Source: Verticillium longisporum
Lineage: Eukaryota > Ascomycota > Sordariomycetes > Glomerellales > Plectosphaerellaceae
Assembly: GCA_019188255.1 (NCBI GenBank)
Contig: JAETXT010000004.1
Span: 124,001-188,000 of the forward strand
Reading direction: 5' to 3'
Length of the DNA stretch: 64,000 bases
Positions 55,181 to 64,000 of this stretch are shown here, one piece after another. Under the pieces are notes generated by a model. It did not search any database and was not told the origin of the DNA. It saw only the letters and a list, made by a program, of their open reading frames with translations. The position numbers and the translations under genes were made by a program. Position 1 is the stretch's first letter; every line of letters starts with the position of its first letter.

Positions 55181-56006
55181 ATGAAGGTTTCATCTGTTTA
55201 TTTAAGCCTGCTCTCTTCACTTGCAGCTGTTCCAAGCGTCTCTTCCTGTAACGGCTACGAAGGAGGCCTCCCCTCCCACACCGACCACTACTCCAATTCG
55301 CAGGTCATCGAGGTCCCAGCTGGTGAGGTCTATGACGGGAAGGGGGCTAAATATGATCGGGGATCTGGTGCCTGCAATGAACAGAATGAGGGAGACTGGC
55401 GTGATGCCGTCTTCTACCTTCGCCGTGGCGCTACTTTGAAGAACGTCATCATAGGCAAGGACCAAGCTGAGGGCGTCCACTGCGATGGCCCTTGCACTCT
55501 TGAGTTTGTCTGGTTTGAAGACGTTTGCGAAGATGGTATCTCGGTAGTATGTGCGACCAGACAGAAGATTTATGGTCCATTGACTGACATACCGTGCAGA
55601 AGAATGACAGACCTGGCGACGAGACCTGGATCATTGGCGGCGGTGCCTTCAAGGCCCAGGATAAGATCGTACAGCACAATGGTTGCGGGACTGTCAACGC
55701 AGGTTTCACCCCAAAGACACGATGGTGGTACAATGCTGACTCGACTCACAGATTATCAACTTCTACGCCGAAGACTATGGGAAGGTCTATCGCTCATGCG
55801 GCAACTGTAGCAGTCAGTGCAAACGCAATGTGTACGTCGAAGGTGTGACAGCGTACAATGGTGGCGAGATTGTTGGCATCAACGAGGCATTTGGTGACAC
55901 TGCCACATTGAGGAATGTCTGCACAGATGCGAAAGAGGCGTGCTGGATCTATGATGGCTGTGCAGGTGGCTGCTCCCCTGAGAAAGTTCGTCCTTGCTCT
56001 GGCTAA
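55181..56006 (+). CDS. PL3 pectate lyase, secreted
   Basis: Cleaves de-esterified pectin in plant cell walls by calcium-dependent beta-elimination. Exons 55181-55546, 55600-55698 and 55752-56006 give 239 residues, the usual PL3 length. A signal peptide covers about residues 1-22. Family motifs: [29 protein letters not shown] and [16 protein letters not shown]. Many cysteines suggest several disulfides. The second intron (55699-55751) has no GT donor at the position needed; the frame is kept only if it starts with GC (GCAGGT) and ends with AG, with CTGAC as branch site. Supports life on plant material. Confidence 0.9.
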
Positions 56007-56597
56007 GCAGCTGGCTACTGCGCGCGATTTGCACGCCGTAGCTCATGGGTTATGTGGCAACCAAAGTCCGGGCAGGCATGGTTGTTTCCATGCTACTCGG
56101 CGTCAAGTGGCATTGGGTGGTTTCATGTACCCGACGCACAATTTTCGAAGTATATAGGTTGGAAAAAGATCTGGTCGCTGAGCCCTGCATAAGTTTCACT
56201 ACTCATCCAAATTTGATACGGCGAAGTCAGGAAATACTCACGACAACATCCCGAGGCCCAGCGTTCGAAGCGGTGCTTCTTCGGTCCCGAGAGTGTGGGA
56301 ACCCTTAGTTAGCACCAGCAGACCTGAATGATTTTGCGAATTGCCAGGGTCATCGCCAGCATTGTCCTTGAACGCTAGAATTCGGCCAGCATACAGGATG
56401 GGTCAGGAGCGGGTAGGTGGAGTCTAGACCCTTCAATGCGCAAGCCTCTTCACACTTGTTCCGCATGGCCCATGCAGCCCTGACTGCTGCAATTGAAGCT
56501 ACGTGCCTGATAGCCGGGTAGCCCAAATGCTAGGTCGTTGTTTCCGGTCAATCAGGCTCGTGGGAGCTGGGAATAGCGGACAAACGGAGATCTTATC
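56007..56597. other. Intergenic region
   Basis: About 590 bases between the pectate lyase and the promoter of the siderophore transporter. No gene seen. Confidence 0.55.
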
Positions 56598-56606
56598 TTA
56601 TCAGAT
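56598..56606 (-). promoter_or_regulatory. Perfect iron-GATA (SreA/SRE) site upstream of the siderophore transporter
   Basis: The minus strand reads ATCTGATAA, matching the ATCWGATAA consensus bound by the fungal iron-sensing GATA repressors SreA/SRE/Sre1, with a second GATAA directly beside it (56593-56597). It lies about 338 bases before the transporter ATG. This suggests repression in high iron. The match is seen; function is inferred. Confidence 0.6.
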
Positions 56607-56943
56607 GTGCCGGCTGATGGGGCCACGGGTGGACGCCATCGATCCTTCGCGTGCCCAAGTGCAGGTTGTGGCATGCTATTCATATGTCTATTACTTAAAA
56701 ATGCCGTGTTATCCGAAAAGAACACCTGATGGGGACGTCTGCTAGTCGTGAAAATCTAATCTGATCGGGTATTGCACCCATGGGTCGTCAGCCGAAGAAA
56801 TGTGCAGCACCCCCTAGCAGGAAAATGGGGGAGACCCGAGCAGAGAGAAACAGAGATTTGATTTAAGCTCTGCCACGGCAGCTTTCTGCCATGCGACAAC
56901 TGCAGTCCGCTCCCAAAGTAAACCTTCGCCTACGATCACAGCT

Positions 56944-58907
56944 ATGCCTACCCTGCCCAAGATCCGCCTAGGCCTAGGGCGGCAACAAGTCGACGATGTC
57001 ATCGTGCCTGCCGCTGCCGAAGGAACGCCCGACGACGCCAAGTTGGGTGCTGAAAACGTGGCAGATGAAACGGGTGCACAGGTAGACGAGAAACCAGTGC
57101 TTCCCAGCGAGAATGTGCAACATGGTGTGCAAAGCGTACAGGCCGTCACACTCACCTGGTCGAAGCGGTCGCTGGTAGCCGTTTTCATCAAGTATGCACT
57201 ATAGCCCAGATGCCAGAGCTCAATGGATTGCTGACATGGTCTTTGTGTAAAAGTATATGGTGTCTGTATCTGGTCAACGCTTTTCAGTCTTCAATTCTGT
57301 ATAACCTGATGCCGTTCGTTACGAGTGACTTCGAGTCGCATTCGCTCCTGACGGTCATCAACATCGTGGCCAACGCAATGACAGCTGCAGTCTACATACC
57401 GCTCGCCAAAATGCTTGACGTCTGGGGTCGTGCTGAAGGCTTCCTCGTCATGACGAGCTTCGCCACGCTGGGACTGGTCCTCATGGCTACATGCAACAGT
57501 CTCTCGACCTTTTGCGCCGCCCAAGTAAGGGTCATGAAGAGAATAAAGAGAAGAATGGAGCTGACGTTCGATTTCCAGGTTTTCTATTCTATCGGATTCG
57601 GAGGCATTATCTATAGTGTGGATGTTATTACGGCTGACGCCACGAGTCTGAAGAATCGAGGACTAGCATTTGCGTTCACTTCTTCTCCCTACATGATAAC
57701 TGCATTCGCCGGCCCGAAGGCTGCAGAGGGATTTTACGAGAACGTCAACTGGCGGTGGGGATTCGGATGCTTCTCAATTATCCTACCCTGTGTGGCGGCT
57801 CCTTTGTTCACAATTTTGAAGTTCAACCTTCGAAAAGCTGAGCAGCAAGGACGTATTCTCCGGGAAAAGAGTGGAAGAACAGTGGCGCAGAACATCTGGA
57901 TGTTTGTGACCGAATTCGATGGTAAGAAAAACCTCAATTGGATACAGAAGAGATTGACTGACTTAGCCTGGATAGTTCCCGGAGTCATCTTATTCGCCGG
58001 CGGCCTCACCACATTCTTACTGCCCTTCACACTCGCCGACTCAGCGCCTAACGGTTGGTCGTCAGGTTATATCATTGCCATGATTGTCGTGGGCTTTGTC
58101 GTCCTTGGAATCTTTGCGCTCTACGAAACATTCCTGGCTCCGACACCGTTCCTCAACGTCCACCTCATGACCCACAGAACAATCATTGGAGCTCTTGCCC
58201 TCTGCGCGACATACCAAGTCTCCTACTACTGCTGGAACAGCTACTTCACCTCGTTCCTTCAGGTTGTGAATAACCTCAGTGTTTCAGAGGCGGGATATGT
58301 TGCAAGCACCTTTGATGTCGTGTCCGGCATCCTTCTTTTGATCGTTGGTTTCTCCATCAGGAAGACGGGCTACTTCAAGTGGCTTCTTTACTTTGCCATT
58401 CCACTCTACGTCTTTGCACAGGGGCTAATGATTCATTTCCGGCAACCCAACGGTTACATTGGATACATTGTCATGTGCCAGATCTTCATCTCAGTGGGTG
58501 GAAGTATCTTCATCATCGTTCAACAGCTGTCAATTCTCGCCGCTGTCGACCACCAGCACGTCGCTGCAGCTTTGGCACTCCTCAGCGTCGTTGGTAACAT
58601 TGACAGTGCTGTTGGCAACTCTATCTCTGGCGCTATCTGGACCAACACTTTTGCCGAGGCCCTCGAGCGATATCTCCCGGCCACGGCTTTGCCGGATCTG
58701 ACCGAGATCTACGAGAGCCTCGAGATGCAGCTCAGCTACGAAGTTGGCTCCCCAGAGCGATTCGGTATTCAGCAGGCGTATGGATACGCACAAACCAGGA
58801 TGCTTGCCACGGGCACTGGTATCATGGCACTGTCATTCATCTGGGTGCTTCTCATCCGCAACATCAACGTTGGAACAATTAAGCAGACTATGGGCAATGT
58901 CTTCTGA
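56944..58907 (+). CDS. Siderophore-iron transporter (MFS, SIT/ARN type)
   Basis: Imports ferric siderophore complexes across the plasma membrane by proton symport. Exons 56944-57191, 57254-57524 and 57579-58907 give 615 residues and about fourteen membrane segments, the SIT family size. After a hydrophilic N-terminus (1-75) comes I-W-C-L-Y-L-V-N-A-F-Q-S-S; later features include Y-S-I-G-F-G-G-I-I-Y-S-V-D-V-I-T-A-D, N-R-G-L-A-F-A-F-T-S-S-P-Y and the C-terminal D-H-Q-H-V-A-A-A-L-A-L-L. Intron 2 (57525-57578) is 54 nt, divisible by three and free of stops, so the unspliced frame also reads through. An iron-GATA site upstream fits regulation by iron. Which siderophore is carried cannot be told. 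Confidence 0.88.
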
Positions 58908-59003
58908 TCAGCAGTTGAAAAGGCTATGAACCCTCTCATAGAACCTGATTATATAACTCTGGACCCTGCAGAAACCTTGATCCCTCTTGGTCAAGCAGTG
59001 GCT

Positions 59004-60123
59004 TTACTCCAGACCCTCAAACTCTTTTGCACACCTTGCGAATTGTCTCCAGGTCATCAGCTCATCATCCAAGATAGCGTGCGACTCGTCTAAGCTTGCC
59101 CTGCCGTAATAGCCAAACTCAGCCAGGAGTCGCAGATTCTGCAGCAACTCCTCTGCTGCAAAGGCTGGGAGGCCTTGACTTGTTAAGACTCCCCTATAGG
59201 CATCATGGGTCATCTCAACAAATGCGATATTCTTGCCTGCTTTAGGGAACAGGCTTTTGAATGTTTCGATGGCCTCAGCCGGCGTCATGTAATTTGAGGC
59301 ACCAAGGATTTGCTTGCCAAGAACCTGCTCTCGGCTCAAGACGATTCCTTTGACGAATTTGCCTGTATCGTTGACGTCGAAGAAGGGTATTTCGGCAGTT
59401 GAAGGGGCGGGAAGGAAGAATCTCCAGCCGTCTTCAAGAGGTGTCTTTTTCATCAAATTGGTGGTCAAATTTGATGCGTACAGTCCAGGCATGAAGAATG
59501 TTGCGGGAATGTCGAGTGACCGGACGTAGCTCTCAACCTCTGCTTTGCTGTCGAAATGATAAACACAAGACAGGACACCACCCGATACTGCAAAGCCATG
59601 TGAGTATCCCCGTGCGAAAGTCTTATGGCAATGTGCTTACGCTTGGTGATGTTGGGCAATGAGCTCCATATGTAGTGCTGAACTTTAGCTTCCTGAAGCA
59701 TGGTGATCAGCCAAGGTTATTCAAGGGCAAACGCAAGCGTTTCGAGAGGGGGAAAGGTACCTTTGCTGCATCAGCAATATTCTTGCCTTGCTGAACCTCG
59801 AGATCCTTGTCCAGGCTCTCCCAATAATTTGTGACCCCATAAACGGCCGTCGACCCTTGTACGGCTTTGAGAACAGAAACCCGGTCGTTCAGATCGGCCT
59901 TAATGTAAGTCAGTTGATGAAATGCCAACATGCACTATTGAGGTGTTACCTCAACGACCTCGACGCCTTTGGCCGCGAGGTCCCTGGCCTTTTCGGAAAA
60001 CGCATTGCGAGTGACACCACGAATGAGCCACCCTTTCAGCTTGCGGTCCTCAAGAAAAGTTTTGACAACACTTCCCCCCTGGAGGCCAGTAGCCCCGAAA
60101 ACAGTGATAACTTGCTGGTGCAT
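59004..60123 (-). CDS. NmrA-like NAD(P)-binding family protein
   Basis: Rossmann-fold protein of the NmrA/isoflavone-reductase-like group, either an NAD(P) redox sensor or a reductase. Exons 60123-59950, 59898-59761, 59692-59641 and 59587-59004 give 315 residues. The N-terminus starts Q-V-I-T-V-F-G-A-T-G-L-Q-G-G-S-V-V, the dinucleotide-binding G-x-x-G-x-x-G. Then come A-D-L-N-D, V-Y-G-V-T-N-Y-W and V-Y-H-F-D-S-K-A-E-V-E, all typical. The tiny third exon (52 nt) restores E-A-K-V-Q-H-Y-I-W-S-S-L. No catalytic Y-x-x-x-K is evident, so a regulatory role is as likely as an enzymatic one. It converges with the siderophore transporter 96 bases away. Confidence 0.86.
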
Positions 60124-61023
60124 GATAGGTGATAAAATCCGGTGCACTTTGCTTGGTAGCGTGGGATGACAATCGAGCAGTGCGGGTAGAACGATGAAAG
60201 ATGAGCCGAAATCTGAACGGGGATGAGACTTGTAAGAATCAGTCTTCATAGCTCGCATCAGGTTCTTAAATATCATTTTGCTGCCAGATCGCGGTCCTGA
60301 CGGCACAGACATGAGTTATTGAATCGCGTGCAGTCAGTCTCTCGGGGTTCGGCGTCGGGATGATTTTCGCCCATTCACGGAGACAATTAACCGCCCCCCT
60401 ATCCACTTTGAGCCGTGCACAGCTATTGGAAATGGGAGCTTCTGCAGGGCTCAGAATTACACCGATTGACCCCAGTTTTTGGCTGATTATCTTTCCGACC
60501 GGGTGCCTGCTTGCCACGACTTGAATCAAACGCGGTGTTGCAACCGGAGACTTTCCACTCTCGCCAGAAGAAAGTTCTTCCAGAACGAGTGCAGCTACTC
60601 CAAAGCCCCCACCATAATTAAAGGGGGAAGATAGAATCGAGAAGATCCTAGGGCGACGCTTAGAATGCCAGTTGATGTTATAGGCGGAGACACGAGAAAC
60701 TGGATCACAACATGATATGGAACGCCGAAGTAAGACTCAAGCAGCCGCGATCTCATTAAGCAGTAGGCCAGTACTGTAAATCTACCCAGGGAGCCGATCA
60801 AAGCACCTCTTGTCCGGCACAGAATCAAATTTCTAGCCCCTGTGCCAATTTGAATCGAGTCCACTGCGCTATCCTCTAGGAAGGATCTCATCCCTGTCTC
60901 TAACCGCCGCCCAATTCAAAACCCTCAAACTCCGTTCTCGGTTGACCGTTTTCAAATGGAGAATCTCAAGCTGTTGGCAATCCAGTGCGCTTCAAGCTTT
61001 GTCCGCTCGAATGGGTGCGCGCA
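60124..61023. other. Intergenic region
   Basis: About 0.9 kb holding the NmrA-like promoter and the 3' flank of the Egh16-like gene. No coding motif or repeat seen. Confidence 0.6.
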
Positions 61024-61796
61024 TCACTTACTGCTCCTCCTCCTCCTGGCCTCCTCCTCGAGCTCAAAGGCCTCAAGCTTCTCCCCGCTCGCGGGGAAGG
61101 TGGAGGCACGCTTCATCATCTTGGCGAGAGTGCGCTCCGTCTCGAGAATGGAACGGGCAAGGCGGCGGCGGGCCTCGGTGGCGTTGGCGGCACCGGCCAT
61201 CTGGACGGGCACGACGCCGCCAAAGGGACCGGCGCGGGCGGCGTTCTGGCAGCGGACGAGGCAGACCTGATCTTGGCCGGCAACGGTGCCGGTGCAAGTC
61301 TGGTCGGCGGGGATGGCGGCGACCATGGGGAAGTCGGTCTGAGCGCCGCCACGGTTGCGGGAGTTCTGGCCGGGAGGGGTGGTGGTGACCTGGATGTTCT
61401 CCCAGGTGGCGCCGGTGCCGTCGGCATTGATCATGCACTCGTAGGGGCCACCACCATCACCGTTGACCTGGTGGAGAGTCATGTCGACGGAACCGCCTTG
61501 AGAGACCTGGGGCAGCTGGCCGCCCATCAGGGACATGATCGCGTTGGTCCCGGACTCGAGACTTTGGGTCCGGCGCCGACAGTCTCGCCAAAGGTCTGAG
61601 CGGACGCGCCACGGAAACGAGTTGAATCCTGCTGGAAGGGGTCGCGACGAGTTCCGTCACGAGGAGTGCTGGTGACGACACCGAGAGCCATGCCCTGACC
61701 ACCCTGATCACCAGTGGCGGCGATGATGGCACCGTGACCAGCGACGAGCTGGGCGGAAGCCAGGAGGGTGGCGGCGAGAACGGACTTGGTGAACAT
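61024..61796 (-). CDS. Egh16/GAS1-like secreted protein, one frameshift
   Basis: Member of the Egh16-like family (PF11327), which includes GAS1/GAS2 expressed in Magnaporthe appressoria and proteins of powdery mildew haustorial or germling stages. From the ATG at 61796 a signal peptide runs to about residue 20 (A-Q-L-V-A-G); the mature protein begins [11 protein letters not shown], the family start. Later motifs: [18 protein letters not shown] and [12 protein letters not shown]. The reading frame changes at about 61,560, where one base is missing in an A run (T run on the plus strand); with it the protein would be about 257 residues. The rest is well kept, so a sequencing error is likely. A charged C-terminal tail ends R-R-R-R-S-S-K. 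Biochemical function is unknown. Confidence 0.82.
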
Positions 61797-63184
61797 GATG
61801 TCGGAGTATGGGGTTTGAGGAGTTTTGACGGATTAAAGAACAATTAAAGCGGAAACAGCAGCTGAGAGAGAATAAACTGGGAACGATCTCCTAACCAGAG
61901 GAGATGACCTGCCAGAGGAAAAAGAGAAGCGAAAAGAGAAAGGTCGAGGAGAAGAGCTGAGGTGGTTGTTGATGCTGATGATGAGGAGAGGAAAGAAAAA
62001 CAGACGATAGACGGGATGGATGGTGTTTCTTTATAGTCAAATCGTGAGAGACACCAGCAACGACAAGGTCGTTGATGCCCAGGCTGCTCCGGGCGGCATG
62101 CTCGGTGATGCTGGCTGGCTCACGCCCAGCAACGACAGTGACAGTGCGACTGCCTCAGAATGGCGGTCCAGGCGTGGCTCAGCTCCGAAAGAACAATGGG
62201 ATGATACTCAAACGACAGCATCACGAGGTGGTTGGCGCCGAAACTGGGCCTTTCCCCCTTGCAAGACGAGATGAGGCTCAGTAGCGCAGGGCACAAAAGA
62301 GCCTCTTGGTACGACCGTGCGACGAACCAATCGCGATCAAGGTAATCGACCGGGAAGCACACAGGGTATCGGAAATCATTTCTAGCGCAGCCGAAGAAAC
62401 ATTCATGCGCGGGGCGGGAGCAAACACTAGCAACCCGAGGGGCGTTCGACGAACGGAGCGTGGTGTTTGAGGATCTCCAAGATGCCGGAAGGGCATACCC
62501 TGGCCCTTGCTGGGCATTGACATTATTGGGGGTCGTGCGGTTCACTGCATATGGGTCCGTTTCGGAGCCCTTCAGTGAGCGGGGAGAACCTCTGAGATGA
62601 GTTTTACCGAGCCCCATCCAAGTCGGATCTATCCAAGCCGGATCCTCCAAGCCAGATCTATTCCAGAGCCTTGCTGCTTTTAGGCTGAGCCGAGAGGAAG
62701 CAAGCCCTGAGCTCGGCGGTGGCTTATTAGCTTGCAAGGTGAACAAACCATAGCTGGCGACTGCGTATCCCTCTGATGCCGGAATTCGGCCTCAGTACTT
62801 CGCTAATCGACAGCCAGGTAGCAGAAAATAGATATCGACAATTGAGTTAAAAGATAGAACGAGCAGTACATTAACATACCTTACCTCGATACCTCTACAT
62901 TACGCATGTCTAGTAGAGCTATCTACTACAATCATAAACCCAATAGTTACCTATCAAGGTCCATGACAGAGCTGTTCAAGCCGGCGGTGGTCAGGTTACG
63001 GTATGTATGTACTGAGGCCGAATTTCGGCACCAAAGGGATACATCATTATGGGGTCTTTTTGGCGCCCCCACCGGCTCACACCGCCTGCCTCCACAGTCC
63101 AGGACCTGCAATCCATGCTTGATGCAAAAAGAAACACCCCATGAAGCTGGAGTCACTGTGGAAAAACTTGGCTACCACTTCGAC
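61797..63184. other. Intergenic region between divergent genes
   Basis: About 1.4 kb. CT/GA-rich leader of the Egh16-like gene near 61,800-62,000; three short imperfect copies of ATCCAAGYCGGATC at about 62,614-62,660. The frame upstream of the methyltransferase start is open to 62,906 and could add an N-terminus, but it is not methyltransferase-like. No separate gene. Confidence 0.5.
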
Positions 63185-63988
63185 ATGATGAGCAACGAAG
63201 AACTCGAGAAGCTCGCCCATCCAGAATTTTGGGACGAGCGCTATTCAACGGCTGAGGCCGATACGCCGACGCACGAATGGTTCCGGACGTTCGACGAGCT
63301 TTTGCCTTTTCTCGAGCCCCATCTGTTCGGGTCGCGGGGACCCTTGACCAACCCTAAGATTCTTCACCTCGGATCAGGGGACAGTGTACGCTGGTCCTGA
63401 CATGATGTCTTCTCATGTATTAGCGGCTAAGATTGATCCAGACTATACCGCGAGACCTGGCAGAGCGTGGATACAATGATCAACTCTGCGTCGACTTTTC
63501 CAATGTGGTCGTAGATCTCATGTCCAAGAGACATGGCGACATCAAGGGCATCGAATGGAGGCTCCTGGACGTCTGCAATATGGACAGCATCACTTCGGGG
63601 TCCATAGATGTCGCATTTGATAAGGGGACTCTCGACGCCATGATCCACGGTAGCCCGTGGAGCCCCCCTCAGGACGTCGTGGACAAGACTGCCGCATACA
63701 TCCAGGAGGTCAGTGGTGACTGCCTGGCGAATGCCTGGAGGAGTTTTCCATCGCTGACGCTCGATCTAGGTATCTCGTGTCCTCAAAAATGATGGCGTGT
63801 TCCTCTACGTCACATACCGCCCCCAGCACTTCATCATGCCTCGGCTCAACTGCCCAGGCGTCAACTGGGACACTGAAGTCGTCGTCCTGGGAGGGGATGC
63901 CAGCCTCCCTTATCATGGGTTTGTTGTGAAGAAATCGACGCCAGCTGTCAATACAGTAGACCATTCAGAGGGTTCACTTCAAAACTAG
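63185..63988 (+). CDS. EEF1AKMT4-like SAM-dependent methyltransferase
   Basis: Class I methyltransferase resembling the human EEF1AKMT4/METTL13 group that methylates lysines of elongation factor 1A. Exons 63185-63385, 63442-63708 and 63770-63988 give 228 residues ending at 63988. Motifs: P-E-F-W-D-E-R-Y near the start, K-I-L-H-L-G-S-G-D-S as SAM motif I, V-D-F-S-N-V-V-V as motif post-I, and D-V-A-F-D-K-G-T-L-D-A-M, a hallmark of this subgroup. The first methionine is uncertain: 63122 or further upstream are in frame, but homology begins at M-S-N-E-E-L. No targeting signal. Substrate in this fungus is inferred only. Confidence 0.85.
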
Positions 63989-64000
63989 TCCGCATCAATC

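Overview
This window is nuclear DNA of a filamentous ascomycete, most likely a plant-associated Sordariomycete. The genes carry short introns of about 49-101 nt with GT-AG borders and CTRAC-type branch sites, the proteins belong to typical fungal families, and the first 10.3 kb carries the C-to-T scars of repeat-induced point mutation (RIP). No tRNA, rRNA, CRISPR array or organellar gene was seen.

Region 1, about 1-10,300, is an AT-rich RIP island in which CA and TG dinucleotides have almost vanished. It holds mutated fragments of a Ty3/gypsy-type retrotransposon; a Gag zinc knuckle can still be read through its RIP mutations, in both orientations. Two unmutated Tan1/Fot1-like (pogo-type) DNA transposons of 1,860 and 1,859 bp are inserted in it, each flanked by TA. 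A possible solo LTR (10,301-10,514) marks the edge and seems to supply the stop codon of the first gene.

Region 2, about 10.5-34 kb, is gene-sparse: a 926-residue orphan protein, a GH128-like cell-wall glucanase, a peroxisomal 3-ketoacyl-CoA thiolase, a SulP anion transporter, a small Hce2-like secreted protein, a Zn2Cys6 regulator, a Sec14-like lipid-transfer protein, a broken P450, and a fungal HoxX-like formyltransferase/crotonase fusion. The last is the most unusual gene here.

Region 3, about 35-50.4 kb, is mostly housekeeping: an ATRIP/Ddc2-like checkpoint protein, CDP-diacylglycerol synthase, a dienelactone hydrolase/SnoaL-like protein, a GH3 beta-glucosidase, a 5'-nucleotidase-like metallophosphatase and glycerate 2-kinase.

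Region 4, about 51.9-64 kb, is more niche-related: a DHA1 multidrug-type MFS transporter, a PL3 pectate lyase with a probable GC-AG intron, a siderophore-type MFS transporter with a perfect iron-GATA site upstream, an NmrA-like protein, an Egh16/GAS1-like secreted protein and an EEF1AKMT4-like methyltransferase. The secreted proteins (Hce2-like, Egh16-like, PL3) suggest life on plants.

Several otherwise good genes (thiolase, GH3 at three places, Egh16-like, the second transposase) are each broken by the loss of one base, nearly always in a short homopolymer. This pattern suggests uncorrected sequencing errors rather than a burst of gene death. The P450 and the first transposase do not fit that explanation and look truly damaged.
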